Positions 62,747 to 64,000 of a stretch of 64,000 nt of DNA are shown here, piece by piece. The DNA lies in contig NC_079876.1 of NCBI RefSeq assembly GCF_029227915.1, forward strand, positions 2,296,001-2,360,000. The letters are read 5' to 3'. The notes beneath the pieces are model-generated. The model did not search any database and was not told the origin of the DNA. It was given only the letters and a program-made list of their open reading frames with translations. Position 1 is the first letter of the stretch. Every line of letters starts with the position of its first letter. The stretch comes from Hydractinia symbiolongicarpus. Lineage: Eukaryota; Cnidaria; Hydrozoa; Anthoathecata; Hydractiniidae. The position numbers and the translations under genes were made by a program.

Positions 62747-64000
62747 CCCGTAAATCCCGGACTCGGCCCGTATAGTCAAAAGTATACAAAGAAAGTACCC
62801 AAGGAGTAAACTCATTTCCCGAACGATTTTTTAAATTATTTTTTCACCACTAAAACGCATGAGACTTGTAGTTTTTAAAAATGTTTTCATTTTTGATGAG
62901 ACGCTGAATAAAAGAAGTTTAATCGCCGGCAAAGGAAAACCCGCGATTTCCCGTAAATCCCGGCTTGGCCCGTATAGTCAAAAGTATACAAAGAAAGTAC
63001 CCAGGGAGTAAACTCATTTCCCGAACGATTTTTTAAATCACTTTTTCACCACTAAAGCCCATGAGACTTGTAGTTTTTAAAAATGTTTTCATTTTTGATG
63101 AGACGCTGAATAAAAGAAGTTTAATCGCCGGCAAACGAAAACCCGCAATATCCCGTAAACCCTGGACTCGGCCTGTTTAATCAAAAGTATACAAAGAAAG
63201 TACCCAGGGAGTAAACTCATTTCCCGAACGATTTTTTAAATTATTTTTTCACCACTAAAACGCATGAGACTTGTAGTTTTGAAAAATGTTTTCATTTTTG
63301 ATGAGACGGGTAATAAAAGAAGTTTAATCGCCGGCAAACGAAAACCTGCGATTTCCCGTAAATCCCGGGCTTGGCCCGTATATTCGAATGTATACAAAGA
63401 AAGTACCCTGTGAGTAAACTCATTTCCCGAACGATTTTTTAAATTATCTTTTCACCACTAAAACGCATGAGACTTGTAGTTTTCAGAAATGTTTTCATTT
63501 TTGATGAGACGCTGAATAAAAGAAGTTTTTATCGCCGGCAAACGAAAACCCGCGACTTCCCGTAAATCCCGGACTCGGCCCGTATAGTCAAAAGTATACA
63601 AAGAAAGTACCCAAGGAGTAAACTCATTTCCCGAACGATTTTTTAAATTATTTTTTCACCACTAAAACGCATGAGACTTGTAGTTTTTAAAAATGTTTTC
63701 ATTTTTGATGAGACGCTGAATAAAAGAAGTTTAATCGCCGGCAAACGAAAACCCGCGATTTCCCGTAAATCCCGGGCTTGGCCGTATAGTCAAAAGTATA
63801 CAAAGAAAGTACCCAGGGAGTAAACTCATTTCCCGAACGATTTTTTAAATCACTTTTTCACCACTAAAGCCCATGAGACTTGTAGTTTTTAAAAATGTTT
63901 TCATTTTTGATGAGACGCTGAATAAAAGAAGTTTAATCGCCGGCAAACGAAAACCCGCAATTTCCCGTAAACCCTGGACTCGGCCTGTTTAATCAAAAGT

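Larger units (their letters stand above)
49714..64000 (+). repeat. Satellite block C, about 70 tandem 203-bp monomers
   Basis: It continues zone 3 of block B to about 53.2 kb (GCCCATGAGACTTG, CTGTTTAATC). It then changes to a set marked by AATTATCTTTTCACC, TTTTCAGAAATG, GAAGTTTTTATCGCC, GACGGGTAATAAAAG, ACCCAAGGAG and CCAAAACG. Orientation is unchanged and there is no gene. The array runs off the window end. Confidence 0.97.

Noticed and set aside
1-64000. Host genes, tRNA, rRNA or telomeric repeats
   Set aside because: None was found on reading either strand; everything outside the three LINE copies is the 203-bp satellite.

Overview
The window is eukaryotic, repetitive and almost free of genes. 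About 57.5 of the 64 kb is one AT-rich satellite DNA with a monomer of about 203 bp (roughly 280 monomers, estimated as length divided by period). All monomers are head-to-tail in one orientation. The rest is three copies of a single non-LTR retrotransposon (LINE) family, all on the + strand. I see no host gene, tRNA, rRNA, telomeric repeat or prokaryotic feature. The two-ORF LINE has an SGNH-esterase ORF1, and an ORF2 with an endonuclease/exonuclease/phosphatase (EEP) domain followed by reverse transcriptase. This is the CR1/jockey-like architecture of invertebrate metazoans. The wording of the ORF2 motifs resembles elements common in cnidarians, but that placement is a recollection-based guess.

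Layout. Positions 1-1463: 3' part of LINE copy 1, cut by the window edge. 1464-12396: satellite block A. 12397-16637: LINE copy 2, the most complete (53-bp leader, ORF1, 99-bp spacer, ORF2 broken by one in-frame TGA, 3' UTR with AATAAA and an ATCAAAA-type tail). 16638-48922: satellite block B, with three compositional zones (about 16.6-38.7, 38.7-44.2 and 44.2-48.9 kb). 48923-49713: LINE copy 3, a 5'-truncated insertion. 49714-64000: satellite block C, with a zone change near 53.2 kb.

The satellite has higher-order structure. Diagnostic monomer variants recur in blocks of 3, 4, 5, 6, 8, 10, 14, 16 and 21-23 monomers (607, 809, 1012, 1213, 1620, 2025, 2835, 3248 and 4260-4667 bp). Several junctions are hybrid monomers, and whole monomers are gained or lost between otherwise matching blocks, as expected from unequal exchange. 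The youngest event seen is a tandem 3248-bp duplication (56251-59498 and 59499-62746) with only a handful of differences by eye.

The LINE history can be read from its flanks. Copy 2 lies between two monomer types that are directly adjacent, without a LINE, at about 29.80 and 36.88 kb, so empty-site paralogues exist in the same array. Copy 1 matches copy 2 together with about 535 bp of shared 3' satellite flank, so it is a segmental copy (offset 15174 bp) and not a second insertion. Copy 3 is an independent insertion at another monomer position. The apparent ORFs inside the satellite are not genes: they follow monomer phase, occur on both strands, and are shifted by the non-multiple-of-3 monomer length.
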